A stretch of DNA of 64,000 nucleotides, taken from Nicotiana tabacum. Taxonomy: Eukaryota; Streptophyta; Magnoliopsida; Solanales; Solanaceae. This document shows positions 12,667-24,552 of the stretch, piece by piece. Below the pieces are notes generated by a model. The model did no database searches. It worked only from the letters and a program-made list of their open reading frames with translations, and was not told the origin of the DNA. Location: contig NC_134097.1 in the NCBI RefSeq assembly GCF_000715075.1, forward strand, positions 127,532,997 through 127,596,996, in the 5' to 3' direction. A program made the translations under genes and the position numbers. Each line of letters starts with the position of its first letter. Positions within the stretch are counted from its first letter, which is position 1.

Positions 12667-13611
12667 GAACATTTTACCATCTTTAGGTCAAGTTTGGTAC
12701 ATCTGATAGCTGTTGCACTCGCGAGACTTATGTTTTGGCCTATTTTGGGCATTTATAGCTTGGTTTCATCATAGATTATTGTAGTTTGACATTAGTAATT
12801 AATTAATATGGTTGTTTCATCTTCTATTTCTTCAGTTTCTTCTTTAATTATGTCTAGCTAAACCCATTAGCTAGGGTTGTGGCTCAACCCTAGTGTGGGT
12901 AATTAATGGGTGTTGCTTCTTAATGATAGATTGATATTGGGTGTTTGTTATTTGGGTTAATTTTATGGTTTAATTAAGGATTGATGGTTGCAAACATTGA
13001 TTCTAGCTTAGTGGGTCTTGACTCTTCTTGAGAAAGAGAGTCTATGACCCCAAAATTGACCCAACAAGCAATTGGGGTGGACCCATGAGAAATGGTAGTC
13101 CCAATTAACGGGTTAAACCTCGAGAGAGTAATCACCCTACTTGAACCCATGTTGCTTGGTCTAATTGGCCTACCCAATTGGTCTCGAGAGAGTCAATTGG
13201 GCAAATTCCCTCTCCCTACCGAGAGGTGTGAGAGTGGGTACAATTGTGCAACGGTTATAACATTGATCCCAAATATGTCAATCTATTATTAGTAGTTTCT
13301 ACCCGTTAGTTAACCACCTAGGTGATGCCACGACCCTAGTGCCTTTCTCTATATTAATCACAACTTAGAACATATCCCTTCAGCATAAATTAGCTTAAAT
13401 TTGTAGTTGATAATAGTAGTTATTAAACAAAAACCCCAAAAAACTTTTAGAAGTACAATTAGGAGCAAGCACGCATTCCTAATCTGAACAAATACGCAAC
13501 TCCATTCCAAGCTCCCTGTGGAAATTGACCCCGATACCACTATTCGGGTAAAAGTCTTAGCGCCCGCTCTTCCTACCGTTGTGTGAGGTTGAGTTTGCTG
13601 CGATCACTTTT

Positions 13612-13629
13612 TGGCGCCGTTGCCGGGGA
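13612..13629 (+). promoter_or_regulatory. Primer-binding site, tRNA-Asp type
   Basis: TGGCGCCGTTGCCGGGGA begins five bases after the LTR end and is complementary to the 3' end of plant tRNA-Asp (...CCCCGGCAACGGCGCCA, from memory). This is where minus-strand DNA synthesis would be primed. Confidence 0.9.
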
Positions 13630-13725
13630 GCTTATGGTGTTGACTATTTGTGTAGCTAGTTTTGTATTTTGCTTCTCTTTCCTTCTTTCTACTAATTTTA
13701 TTTGTGTCAATTCACTAAGGTACAC

Positions 13726-14920
13726 ATGGCTTTAAACGCAAATGACCCTCTTGGCAACGTGGTCGTGGGGGAGGAGGTTGAGGATCTAGAACAAGAAGAC
13801 GTATTACCTCAAGCTCCTAGGAAAGGTCGACATGCCAATGCAAATGCCAATGCAAATGAGAATATACCAGACCCTCCTCCACCTCTACCAAGAGTGGCAC
13901 CAAGAGTTCTACCCAATCAAGGGTACGCAAGTGCAATAGTTCCTCCTCGAATCCGGGCGGGGAACTTCCAAATTACAAATGTGATGCTCACCTTGCTCGA
14001 ACAACGAGGTTATTTCACAGGGGCCGCTGATCAGAATGCTTATAAACACTTGAAGGGCTTCGTGGATACTTGTTGGGGTAGCAAGCAGACAAATGTTTCG
14101 GATGATGCATTAAGACTTCGACTTTTCCCGTTCTCACTTCGGGGGAAGGCGTTAGATTAGTTGGAGAGGCTCCCTAATCATTCCATCACTAAATGGGATG
14201 AGTTGGCGGACAAGTTTATCGCTAAGTTTTTCTCTCCAGGTCACATGGCGGCTCTACAGGACGAGATTCTAGCCTTCAAGCAAGAGCCGACTGAACCGTT
14301 ACATGAGATATGGGAGAGGTTTAGAACAATGGTGAAAGAATGCCCTAACAATGATATGACTGATGTGATGATCCAACAAACATTCTATAGGGGCATCAAC
14401 ACAACCAACCAATGTATTGCGAACCAACTGGCGGGAGGAAATTTTATGAAGCTTCCTTACAATGAAGCTTGTGATGTGTTAGATGAGATAGCCGACACAT
14501 CGTCGGCATGGCAAAGCCAGGCTAATGTGCCTCAAGGTGATCATAACATCATACATTTGCTTAAGGAGTTACATGATCATGGCCAAGCTATTGCCGAACT
14601 TACAACAATAATGAATCAGTTGGCTAAAGTGCAGTTACAACAAGTTCAAAACCCGCGCCAAGTCAACGCCATGGAAGGAGTGAATATGATGAAAAGGAGG
14701 CAAAGAGGGCAACAACCTCAAGGAAATTTGATAACTATGATAATGGTGGTGGCTATTCGAATGAATGCTATGATGATCAAAGTGAGGAAGTCCAATACAT
14801 CAACAACTATCAAGGGAATAGAGGTAATCAAGGGAACCAACAATGGAGACCCCAAGGAAATTGGGGCAATCAACAAGGTGGTAATTGGAACAATAACAAC
14901 AACCAAGGAGGAAATTGGGG
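13726..14920 (+). pseudogene. Gag of the inner Athila element (broken)
   Basis: The ATG at 13726 opens a frame with an acidic N terminus, an (NA)n repeat near 13835-13860, a Pro-rich stretch and the Ty3/gypsy gag core from about 13950 to 14520 (typical features include the 'F..SLRGKA' helix and 'EPLHEIWERF'). A TAG at 14158-14160 replaces a Trp codon in this core. Near 14727 a one-base loss shifts the frame, and near 14918 a second shift leads into pol. The C-terminal part is Asn/Gly/Gln-rich low complexity; I see no CCHC knuckle. Gag would form the particle that packages the RNA. Confidence 0.88.
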
Positions 14921-17900
14921 AGCAAAAATTCGGGTAATCAAGGGAATTGGAGCGGAAACAACAACAACAATGGGCAAGGTGGGTGGAATAACAATGGTGG
15001 CCAAGGAAATCGGGGGCAAGGCTTTCAAAGGCCTCCGATGTTTCAACAACCGAACAACCCGCCGTCGTTTCAATCTCAAGGGTCTAGTTCTTCGGGAAAT
15101 GAATTTGGTAGAATTGAAATTATGTTTGAGCAAATAATAAAGAAGAACCAAGACTCCGAAGCTCAATTGGCCTCCCACAACACTTCTATCCGTAACTTGG
15201 AAGTACAACTTGGCCAAATTTCTCAGTCTTTAAATACTCGCCAAAAGGGTGCTCTACAAAGTGATACGGTAGTAAACCCCAAGGGTGGGCACAATAATCA
15301 TGTGATGAAGGTGACAACGCGAAGTGGAAGAGGCGGTGATGTGCATGCCTCAAGAGGAAACCAAGTTATGGTAGATGAAGATGAGTTACGAGATAATGAA
15401 ATGCCTTTGGTGGTTGAAGATGTAGTTGAACCAAGTGTGAGAGATGATGTGTGGATTGATATTCATGATGTTGAAGAGGAGATGCAAGAGGTCGTGAACC
15501 CATCTAGGGAACACGTGATTGATATGCCCGAGCCAGTGGTGCCCAAAACCAAAGCACCCTTACCTCGGCCTCCTCCGCCCTATCTTCAACGGTTGGCCAA
15601 GCAAAAAGGTGACAACCAATTTAAGAAATTAATTGAGATGATGAAGAGTTTGACTATCAACGTGCCTTTGGTGGAGGTACTCGAGCAAATGCCGGGGTAC
15701 ACAAAGTTCATGAAAGAGTTGGTTACAAAAAAGAGATCAATGGAGTGTGAGACAATCAAGATGACCCATCAAGTGAGCGCAATTGTGCATTCTATGGCTC
15801 CGAAACTTGAGGACCCCGGTGCATTCACTATCCCATGTACCATTGGAACTGCCGACTTTGCAAAAGCCCTTTGTGACTTGGGGGCAAGTATCAATTTAAT
15901 GCCATATTCAGTCTTCAAGACCTTGGGAATCAGACAACCTCGTCCAACTTCTATGAGGCTTCAAATGGCGGACCGGTCAATTACGTGGCCTTTGGGAATT
16001 ATTGATGATGTCCTTGTTCGTGTTGATAAGTTCATATTGCCGGCCGATTTCGTTATCTTGGATTGTGAGGTGGATTTTGAGGTGCCAATTATCCTTGGAA
16101 GACCTTTCCTGGCTACTAGAAAGGCTTTGGTAGATGTCGAAGCGGGAGAGTTGACCTTCTGTGTTGGTGATGAAAAGGTGGTGTTCCATGTGTGCAAATC
16201 TATGAGGCAACCAAATAGCACCGAGGTATGCTCGTTTGTTGACATTGTCACAGCGGTGATAGTGGATGACACAAGCGCAATGGTGAATGTTGAGGACCCA
16301 CTTGAGGTCGTGCTCTTGAACATGGATGTTGATGATGATGCCGGGAGAGTTAAATGTGTAAACGCTTTGCATGGTATGGGCTCGTATTCTTATGAGCCTA
16401 GGAAGTTATCCTTGGATCTTGAGAATCACAAAATTCCCCCAACCAAGCCATCTATTGAGGAGCCACCGGTATTGGAGTTGAAACCACTTCCTCCTCACCT
16501 CAGGTATGAATACTTGGGCCCTAATTTCACTTTGCATGTTATTCTTTCGTCTTGCTTGACTAACGTGCAGGTTGACGCCACTTTGGCGGTTCTACAAAAG
16601 TGCAAGAGGGCGATCGTATGGACATTGGCGGATATTCGGGGTATAAGCCCCGCCTTTTGCATTCATAAGATCATATTGGAGGAGGATGCGAGGCCCTCAC
16701 TTGAACACCAAAGGAGACTCAACGAGGCTATGCAAGAAGTGGTCAAGAAGGAAGTTATCAAGTGGCTTGTCGCCGGTGTGGTGTATCCTATTTCTGACAG
16801 CTCATGGACTTCTCTGGTGCAATGCGTACCGAAGAAGGGCGGGATGATGCTAACAATGAGTTGGTTCCTACTCGGACGGTGACGGGGTGGAGAGTTTGTA
16901 TAGACTATAGAAAGCTTAACAAGGTGACTCGAAAGGATCATTTCCCGTTGCCATTCCTCGACCAAATGCTTGATCGTCTTGCGGGTTGGTCGTTCTATTG
17001 CTTTTTAGATGGGTATTCAGGGTACAATCAGATTCTCATTGCCCCGGAAGATCAGGAAAAGACGACCTTTACTTTTCCCTATGGCACATTCGCATTTTCG
17101 AGGATGCCGTTTGGATTGTGTAATGCCCCAACGACCTTTCAACGATGTATGATGGCAATTTTCACCGACATGGTGGCAGATATATTGGAGGTCTTTATGG
17201 ATGATTTTAGCGTGGTGGGGGACTCCTTTGAAGAATGCTTGACAAATTTGGATCGTGTATTGGCCCAATGTGAAGATATAAACCTAGTTCTCAATTGGGA
17301 AAAATGTCATTTTATGGTAGAAGAGGGTATTTTATTGGGTCATAAGATTTCGAAGAGAGGTATTGAAGTGGACAAAGCCAAGATTGAAATCATTTCAAGG
17401 TTACCTCCCCCTACTTCTGTCAAAGGGGTGAGGGGCTTTTTGGGGCACGCGGGTTTCTACCGAAGGTTCATCAAAGATTTCTCTAAGGTAGTTAACCCGT
17501 TGTGCAAGTTGTTAGAGAAAGAGGCCAAGTTTGTCTTTGATGAGAAATGCATGGAGGCGTTCGAGCTTCTAAAACACAAGTTGACAACTATCATTACGCA
17601 CCCAATTGGAGCTTGCCATTTGAGCTCATATGCGACGCTAGTGATGTTGCGGTAGGGGCGGTCTTGGGCCAAAGGATCAACAAGATATTCCATCTGGTGT
17701 ACTACTCAAGCAAGACGATGAATGAAGCTCAAAGAAACTATACAGTCACCGAGAAGGAGTTGCTAGCTATTGTGTTTGCCATGGAAAAGTTCTGACCATA
17801 CCTTATGGGGGCCAAAGTGATTATCCATACCGATCATGCCGCCCTTAGGTATTTGATGACCAAGAAAGATTCAAAAGCAAGGTTGATGAGATGGGTGCTA

Positions 17901-19346
17901 CTTCTTCAAGAGTTTGATCTAGAAATTGTGGACTGGAAAGGAAGTGAAAATCAAGTGGCGGACCACTTGTCCTGCTTGGAGGAAGAGGGGAGGCCTTCTG
18001 ATGGCCTTGAGATCAATGATGTGTTCCCGGATGAACAACTCCTTGCGGTATCTATGCATGATATGTCGTGGTTTGCCGATGTGGCAAATTATCTTGTGAC
18101 CAGTATAATCCCGTATGAGATCCCTTCTAACCAAAGGAAAAAGCTCAAGCGGGATAGTTTGGATTATTATTGGGATGAGCCATATTTGTTCAAGATTTGC
18201 ACCGATGGTGTGATTCGCCGATGTGTCCGGGAAGAAGAACAATTGAGTATTTTGGAGGCTTGTCATTCCTCTCCCTATGGTGGCCATCATGGCGGGGTGA
18301 GGACGGCTTCTAAGGTGCTTAGTTGCAGTTTCTATTGGCCCTCCTTATTTAAAGATGCCGATGATTTTGTCAAGAGATGTGATGAATGCCAACGAGCCGG
18401 TGGGATTTCAACAAAGGATGAGATGCCTCTCAACACAATTCTAGAGGTGGACATTTTTTATGTGTAAGGTATCGACTGTATGGGGCCGTTCGTGAGTTTG
18501 TGTGGGAATACCTATATCTTGGTAGCAGTTGATTATGTGTCGAAATGGGTCGAAGCCATCGCTTTTCCCAACAACGAAGCTCGAAGTGTGGTGGCGTTCT
18601 TGAAAAAGAGTATCTTCACAAGGTTTGGCACTCCACGTGCTATCATTAGTGTTGGTGGTTCTCATTTTTGCAATCGGGCTTTTGATTTATTGCTTGCCAA
18701 GTATGGTGTAAATCACAAGGTGACCACTCCTTATCATCCTCAAGCGGGTGGAAAAGTTGAGGTTTCCAACCGAGAGATCAAGAGTATTTTGTCCAAAACT
18801 GTCAATGCCAACAGGACCGATTGGTCGAAGAAATTAGATGATGCTCTTTGGGCCTATCGAACAGCTTACAAGACCCCGATTGGTATGTCTCCGTACCGGT
18901 TGGTGTTTGGGAAAGCTTGTCATCTTCCGGTGGAATTGGAGCATAAAGCTATGTGGGCCTTGAGAAAATTGAACTTAGAATGGGATGTCGCTGTGAATCT
19001 CCGGGTTGAGCAACTCAATGAGCTAGATGCGTTTAGATTTCATGCCTACTCCAGCTCGTCCTTGTACAAGGACAAGATGAAGTTCCTTCACGATATGTAT
19101 GCCCGAGGGAAGGAATTCAAAGTTTGTAACATGGTTCTTCTGTTCAACTCCCGGTTGAGGTTATTCCCGGGAAAGCTTAAGTCTAAATGGAGTGGTCCAT
19201 TTGAAGTTGTTGGTGTAACCCCATTTGGTGCTATTGATCTCAAGAACAAAAATGGTGAAGTTTTTCGGGTCAATGGGCATCGTGTCAAGCATTACTTGGG
19301 AAAGTTTGATGACATCCACGTGGTGGCACTCATTCATTTGAAGTGA
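14921..19346 (+). pseudogene. Pol of the inner Athila element: protease, RT, RNase H, integrase (broken)
   Basis: Order: Gln/Asn/Gly-rich linker; protease with DLGASINLMP (about 15877-15906) and the downstream ILGRPFL; RT with FMDDF at 17194-17208; RNase H (about 17600-17960, [10 protein letters not shown] near 17824); integrase with an intact HHCC finger (about 18259-18400) and core. Breaks: frameshift near 16845, frameshift near 17590, TGA at 17793-17795, and at 18450-18467 a replacement of the usual Trp by a longer stretch ending in TAA. The second catalytic Asp of integrase is Val (GTT at 18651-18653), whereas the outer copy has Asp there; the first Asp (18474-18476) and Glu (18759-18761) are present. 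RT catalytic residues look intact, integrase would be dead. Ends with TGA at 19344-19346. Confidence 0.93.
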
Positions 19347-19543
19347 CTTTGATGGTAACATGCGTCGTGCCGCAACGTTAAATCAGGCGCTTCTTGGGAG
19401 GCAACCCATGTCTTTTTCTTTCTTTTTGATTTCTGTTGTAGATTAGGATTTTTGAGCTAATGGTTTGTGAGATGTTGCAGGAATTGTGGTTGAACCAGTG
19501 CAAAACAACTGTGCAAAAAGTGCACAATCTCTGAACAGTGACC
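19347..19543 (+). other. Post-pol leader of the inner Athila element
   Basis: Conserved with the outer copy: 'tgcgtcgtgccgc.acgttaaatca' immediately after the pol stop, then a T-rich stretch. In the outer copy the Ogre-type solo LTR landed in this segment. No coding signal. Confidence 0.6.
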
Positions 19544-19872
19544 GTGCGGCCGCAATCCCACTTTGTGCGGTCCGCACCAACCAAAGAAAATATTGCCAAG
19601 TTTCTGAAGATGGCTAGTGCGGCCGCATCCTTGCTTGTGCGATCCGCACCGGTGAAGGCCAAGAATGATCAATCTTTGTACTGCGTTCACGCGGTCGCGT
19701 CCCACTTTGAGTGGCCCGCGTGGTTCTCATGCGGCCGCAGCCCATCTCATGTGGTCCGCGTGCCTTCGTTTCAGCACCAGGTAAATGGTAAAGTCCCAGC
19801 GAGGCCCGCGGTCGTGTTCACGCGGCCGCACTGGATGGTAAGTGCTGGGCCCCGCGGTGTTTCTTATAAATA
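19544..19872 (+). promoter_or_regulatory. Candidate internal promoter of inner ORF3
   Basis: A GC array of GCGGCCGC/GCGGTCCGC blocks spans about 19544-19858 and is followed at once by TATAAATA at 19865-19872. The arrangement repeats that of the LTR U3 (array, then TATAAATA) and is conserved in the outer copy at 7420-7645. This suggests ORF3 is transcribed from its own promoter rather than as part of the full-length RNA; that is inference. Confidence 0.5.
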
Positions 19873-19991
19873 GACCATTAGGGTCTTCATTAGAACTTTT
19901 CGCAAAAATTGACCCCTGAGCCCTAAAAGTTACTGTTCACATCAGAGACCCTTCTTAGTGTTAATATCAAGAGCATTTCTTCATTTTCTTG

Positions 19992-20701
19992 GTAACATAT
20001 CTCTCACATTAGTCTTTACTTAGTATTAATTTAAACTTTATACATGTTTCCCTAGTCATAACTTCTTCGTTTTTTTTTTGTTCTTCATCGTTTCATGATT
20101 AGGATAGTTTTATATTGTTCTTGTTGTTCTTTGAAATGATGGGCATGTTATAAATGAGTAGGGACAAAGTAGGATGCTAAAACGTGAAAGACTTGAGTTT
20201 TTTGTAAAACCCTAATTGCCCTTGTACTGAAAGCCCAGCGCGGCCACACTCCCTGATTATGCGGTCCGCATGCCTTTTACGCGGCCGCATCATTCTGTTA
20301 CGCGGTCCGCGTAAGCCTTGAGCCTAAAGGTTGATACTTCTTAGTGCGGCCGCACGCCTTGTTTGTGTGGTCCGCTCCATGCCCCACGCGGCCGCATCCC
20401 ATGTTTGCGCGATCCGCGTGGGTGAGGTTCAGAGGGCACCAGTTTTTAATAGTATGGCCAATGCGGCCGCATGACCAGTTTGTGCGGACCGCGTTGGCCC
20501 CCACACGGCCGCACCCCTTGTTCATGCGGTCCGCATGGTTCATAATCAGAGAGGTGTTCATTTCCCAATTTGGTCAGTGCGATCCGCATGCCTTGTTTGT
20601 GCGGTCCGCACTGCTATCACCTGTTCTCTGTTTGTGTTTCTGTTCTGTACTTAAACTCTGCAATTGCCTGAACTAACAATGTTAGAATTATTTGTGTGCA
20701 G
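19992..20701 (+). promoter_or_regulatory. Putative 5'-leader intron of inner ORF3 with a second GC array
   Basis: A possible donor TTG|GTAACA at 19992 and an acceptor TTTGTGTGCAG ending at 20701 frame this stretch. The ATG follows at 20705. A 21-bp-period array lies at about 20236-20612 inside it (21-mers starting near 20344, 20365, 20386 and 20407). Position and acceptor are shared with the outer copy. Confidence 0.42.
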
Positions 20702-20704
20702 AAA

Positions 20705-22692
20705 ATGGTTAAACAACGAAGGCGTGGAGCTAAACAACCCGGACGAGGAGCTGACCCCTCCCGGGGAGGTAAAGCAAAATTGAAGAAACTCACTCCCCAA
20801 CCAAAGCTAAAAACAAGAAAGCAGGTGATGAGTGATGAAGAGCAGTCGAGGAGTGAGTACCTCCCCTCCCAGGATGTCTCAACTGATTCGGGGAAAGCCC
20901 CCACAGGCCCAGCTAAAGCTCCAACTGTTATACAATCTGAGTCGTCTGAGGTCTCAGAAGCAGGCAGTGCCAAATACTCCACCTCCCCCACAGCTTCAGA
21001 ATCCGGGGAGGGTGCAGAAGATAAAAACAAGAGTAATGAGGAGGTCCCGGACAGTGGGGTACTTAGAGTTGGGGGAATTGAAAGAACAAGAAACCTAGTT
21101 GTATGGTAGGACATATTTGTCAGCAAGGTGGCCTTTCATAAATTCCGGGAAGTGTGGCCCAAGAAGAAGGTGATTCCAGAAAGAAGAGTAGTCACCAGGG
21201 ATTTGTTACCCTACCTTCCCCGAGTCCATGAACAATTTATTACTAGAGTGGGGTGGGATTTCTTCAAAGATGAGCTGGTCGATGCAAATGAACATATGGT
21301 GAAGGAATTCTACAGCAATGTGGCCCACACCAAAGAAGGGTCAATTGCAACCAAAGTGCGGGATAAGAAGATAGTGTTCTCGGGAGAGGCGTTGAACGAG
21401 TATTTAGGTTTCAATGACGAGGATGACTCTCAGTACAGAGAGAAGTTAGAGTTGAAAGAGGAAGCTCGTCCTTGGGTAGCACAGTTCTTAGCTCAGTCGG
21501 TACTGTTCCGGAGTGGATTCAGGTGGGGAAGAAAATACTGCGAAAGGACCTCAATTTTGAGGCGAGAGGATGGCTAACTTTTGTATGCAACGGGTTTAAC
21601 CCTTCGTCCCATGACCAGACCATTCCAATCGCCCTAGCGGTTCTCATTGCGCCCATTATGGCAGGTTTCCCCATTAATGTGGGCAATGTTATGTACAATG
21701 TGATCACATCCATTGGCATTGATACGGACAGAAACTACCCCTACCCGAACACCCTCACAATGTACTTTGAAGATGCAAAGGTGAAGAAATACCCCTTCGA
21801 TGTTGGAGTCCGGCCGGTGTCCCCGTTTTCATGGTTTAGTATTCAGGGGCTAGACAACCCGAAGGGGGATAAGAAGGGAAAAGCATCCACCTCTGCCCCG
21901 ACTGGCTAGTCTGAGGAGCCAGTTGCAGTAGAGTCTTCTATTGAGCCACCTACTCTTATTGCCACTACTATTCCGGACATCCCATCCTCCTCTACGGGTC
22001 CCAGTTCTTCAACTGGCCCAGTGGTTCCCACCTCCAAATCCAACCCCTTCATGGACCAGCAGTTAACAAAGACATTAGCCAGTTTGAACAACTGGATGTC
22101 AGTCTCGACATCCAAGTTGTCCACTTTGGCTACCACAGTTGCGGCCCAATCTGCTCCAGCCACCGTTGAGATTCCTCAGTCCATTGAGGATACATTGAAG
22201 ACACTCCTGGCCAACCAGGAGGAGATTTTGGCTACTCAGGCTGCCTTGACAAAGGTAGTTGATGCACAGGGCAAAGCTCTAAAGGAGCTTGCCAGAGAAC
22301 ACAAGAAGATGAGAAAATCCCGGACATCTAAGGAAGAGGTGAAGGTGCTCCAAGCTGAGGTTGACAAGCTAACGGCAGACCAGCTGCCTTTAGACTTGTT
22401 CTTTGATGAGTCAGCACCACCACCAGCTATAGTTGTACCGGAGCCACAGTAGGAGGAGGAGCCTAGGCACCCAAGGAAGAAGAGGAAGTTTCCTAGTACT
22501 GAGGGTGTTGTGATTGAGGTAGCACAGGTTCAGGAGGATATTTCCAGTGCTCCACCAGATATTCAGTCGGTCCATGACCCGGCCCCTGTCCCAGCAGCAG
22601 AGCAGCAGCAGGCCGGGAACCAGTCTGAGGTTCCCGCCAGTACAGAGGATCAGGGGACCACTGATCAGCCCATGACGACGGATCAGGCTTGA
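20705..22692 (+). pseudogene. Inner ORF3: 'putative plant transposon protein' (broken)
   Basis: The ATG at 20705 lies four bases after a splice-acceptor-like CAG. Layout: a Lys/Arg-rich N terminus (residues 1-45), an acidic Ser/Glu/Pro stretch (about 45-130), a globular conserved domain (about 140-390) of the uncharacterised plant transposon protein type, a coiled-coil-like Gln/Leu/Lys/Glu region (about 440-570), a basic KKRK patch near 22475-22490 that could be a nuclear localisation signal, and a Gln/Pro-rich tail to the TGA at 22690-22692. Breaks: in-frame TAG codons at 21107-21109, 21907-21909 and 22450-22452, all consistent with CAG to TAG, and one frameshift near 21490. With no signal peptide or transmembrane helix, an env role is not supported; a nuclear or nucleic-acid role is more likely. 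Domain name is from memory. Confidence 0.8.
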
Positions 22693-24539
22693 GGAGCCAC
22701 GCTATATCCTTTCTCTATTTATATGCTTATTTTGGCAGTTGGCATTGGGGACAATGCCAGCTTTTATTCGTGGGGGTGCGCCCTACTATTTTTATGATTG
22801 ATACATTTGGAATGACTGTACATATTTATTAGACTCTTAGCTTATGTTGCTAGTTGATAGTTGGCCTGTATATAACTTTTCATTCTAGTTACTTTTCTAC
22901 TTTATGTACATATCCATTCCCCCCGTTGTATATTCTACTCCCCCATTGTACATATTCATTCGGTTTTTTTATTTTCGTTAAAATTTTTCGTTTTTAGCTT
23001 CATAGTAGGCTCGTAGCCTTTTTGTTTTGTTTTGGCATTTGCAATAAGCCCTTGGTTTTCTTAATGTCACGGTTCTTTCCAAGGGTAGAGTATTGTGCGA
23101 ATCGGGTGGCTCTTCCCAATGATAGATGGCATGACAACCTTCTTAAGGGTTTGAGTCCATTTTTGATTTTTCGTTTTTTTTTTATTTTCAAGTTTTGCAG
23201 TCAAGGGTACCTCAGGCAAAGCTTCACTTGGGCCTAACACATTTGCCTTTGATCCCATGGTCAAAGACATAATGTGGTACTCAAGATGGTGAAAGTCGTG
23301 GCCTTGAGACTCTTGTGTTGACCAAACAGTCATCATGTGGTCGTATTGGACCATTGTGCGCTTGAATCGTAACTAAGGTCGTTGTGGGCCCTCGACTCAA
23401 TATGTTTAGCAATCCTTGAGTGTGTGTGGTGAGAATTCGATTTGCGAGTCCAAGTCCCGAGCCGATGGTCTAGAACTTGCCCCGAATGTTTGTTGAGGCG
23501 AAATCCTAGGTGAAATTTGGCTTGAGAAGTGATTGTAGGCTCTCCTTGATCCAAAATGCTAAGATTGAACAATTCCATGACCTACCAATGAAATGATCCC
23601 TAGTTAACCCTTTTGAGCCTTGAACCTTCTTCTTTCAAGAACCAAAGCTACAAGCCTATACCCGTTCTTAATGATACCCTCTCTTGGCAGCCAAATCTTT
23701 CCTTGAGTAGATGGCAAATGTTTAAGTTTTGGGGGGACAAGAAAGGAAACAATGTGGTAAAAGGTATAAAAGCAAAAGAAGAGAAAGGTAATGAAAAAGA
23801 AAGAAAAGATAAGACAAAAAGAAAGGCCGAAATGAATAAGGTCAGAAAGGGGATTCAAAGAAAACAAAAGTGAAAAAGGGTGTGGAAAAAAAGTAGAAAA
23901 AGGAGAAATGTGTTGAATTGCATAAGAAAGGGTGACAATGTGTCTCTCTAACCCCTTGAAAAAGAAGTGAATACTCAAATGAGTCAAGAAAGTGTGCCAA
24001 AATGAATCAAAAGAAGTGCTTAAGGGAAGATTGAACCCACTTGAACAAAAATATGTCCTACCCTTACCCAAAAGCCTTCACAATGACTCCACAAAAGCCC
24101 TACATGATTTTGAGTTGAAGGGAACCTACATTAGTGGATACTTACATAAGGTGCAAGCATATGGTACTTAGAGCCGGACTTGTGGCCTCTTCCTTGAGAG
24201 AGATTAGTGAAAATCCATCAACCTCGGTTTGTGTGTCAATACTTTAAAAGGTGAGGTTCACTTAGGGAGAGTTGAGGATGTGTGAGTTTGGGTTCCACAA
24301 TGACCAAAGTAATTGAGAAACGTTCTTTGATGAAATGTGTCAACTCTTGATGCTCTTGTGTCACACTTGATCCACAAGTTTTCAAAGTTTAAATGTGTTA
24401 ATGATGCATTCGCATTGAGGGCAATTGTTAGTCCCAATTGATGCTTGTTGAGGTTACTTTAGGATAAGCTGAAATTGGTTGGATGTTGCCTTTGAGGGGT
24501 GGGTCTTAGTTTGTTTGCTTGAGGACAAGCAAAAGTTTA
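22693..24539 (+). other. 3' non-coding tail of the inner Athila element
   Basis: No coding signal. Contains GGGGACAATGCCAGC (near 22748), a first G-run (GTGGGGGTG, 22771), a purine-rich A/G tract (23720-23950) opening with TTTTGGGGGGACAAG, and a second GAGGGCAATTG block near 24417. The repeated G-runs resemble degenerate polypurine tracts. Confidence 0.6.
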
Positions 24540-24552
24540 AGTTTGGGGGAGT
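24540..24552 (+). promoter_or_regulatory. Polypurine tract of the inner Athila element
   Basis: AGTTTGGGGGAGT abuts the 3' LTR start TGATAAG. The outer element has the same motif before its 3' LTR (26463-26474). It would prime plus-strand DNA. Confidence 0.8.

Larger units (their letters stand above)
11947..13606 (+). repeat. 5' LTR of the inner Athila element
   Basis: It begins TGATAAGTAGG, ends GATCA and is 1660 bp long. U3 holds the 21-bp-period GC array (12153-12618). A TATA box lies at 12659-12666, so transcription should begin about 30 bp later; the remaining ~900 bp is R/U5. The short ORFs in the array are translation artefacts of the repeat. Its partner is at 24553-26213. Confidence 0.95.

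Noticed and set aside
12173..12667. Long overlapping ORFs (up to 164 residues, rich in Arg, Pro, His and Ser) in the LTR
   Set aside because: They are translations of the 21-bp GC array; 21 is divisible by three, so the repeat stays open in several frames. The same happens at 24643-25274, 19538-19873 and 20298-20676.
20344..20676. CRISPR-like array because of evenly spaced repeats
   Set aside because: Units of ~10 bp palindrome plus ~11 bp spacer are far shorter than CRISPR units, occur inside a plant retrotransposon, and there are no cas genes.
13726..22692. Idea that the inner Athila was already dead when it inserted, because LTRs are about 98% alike but coding breaks are many
   Set aside because: At about 1% change per copy over ~7 kb of coding sequence some 70 substitutions are expected, so about five nonsense codons and a similar number of indels can arise after insertion. 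The data do not require trans-mobilisation.
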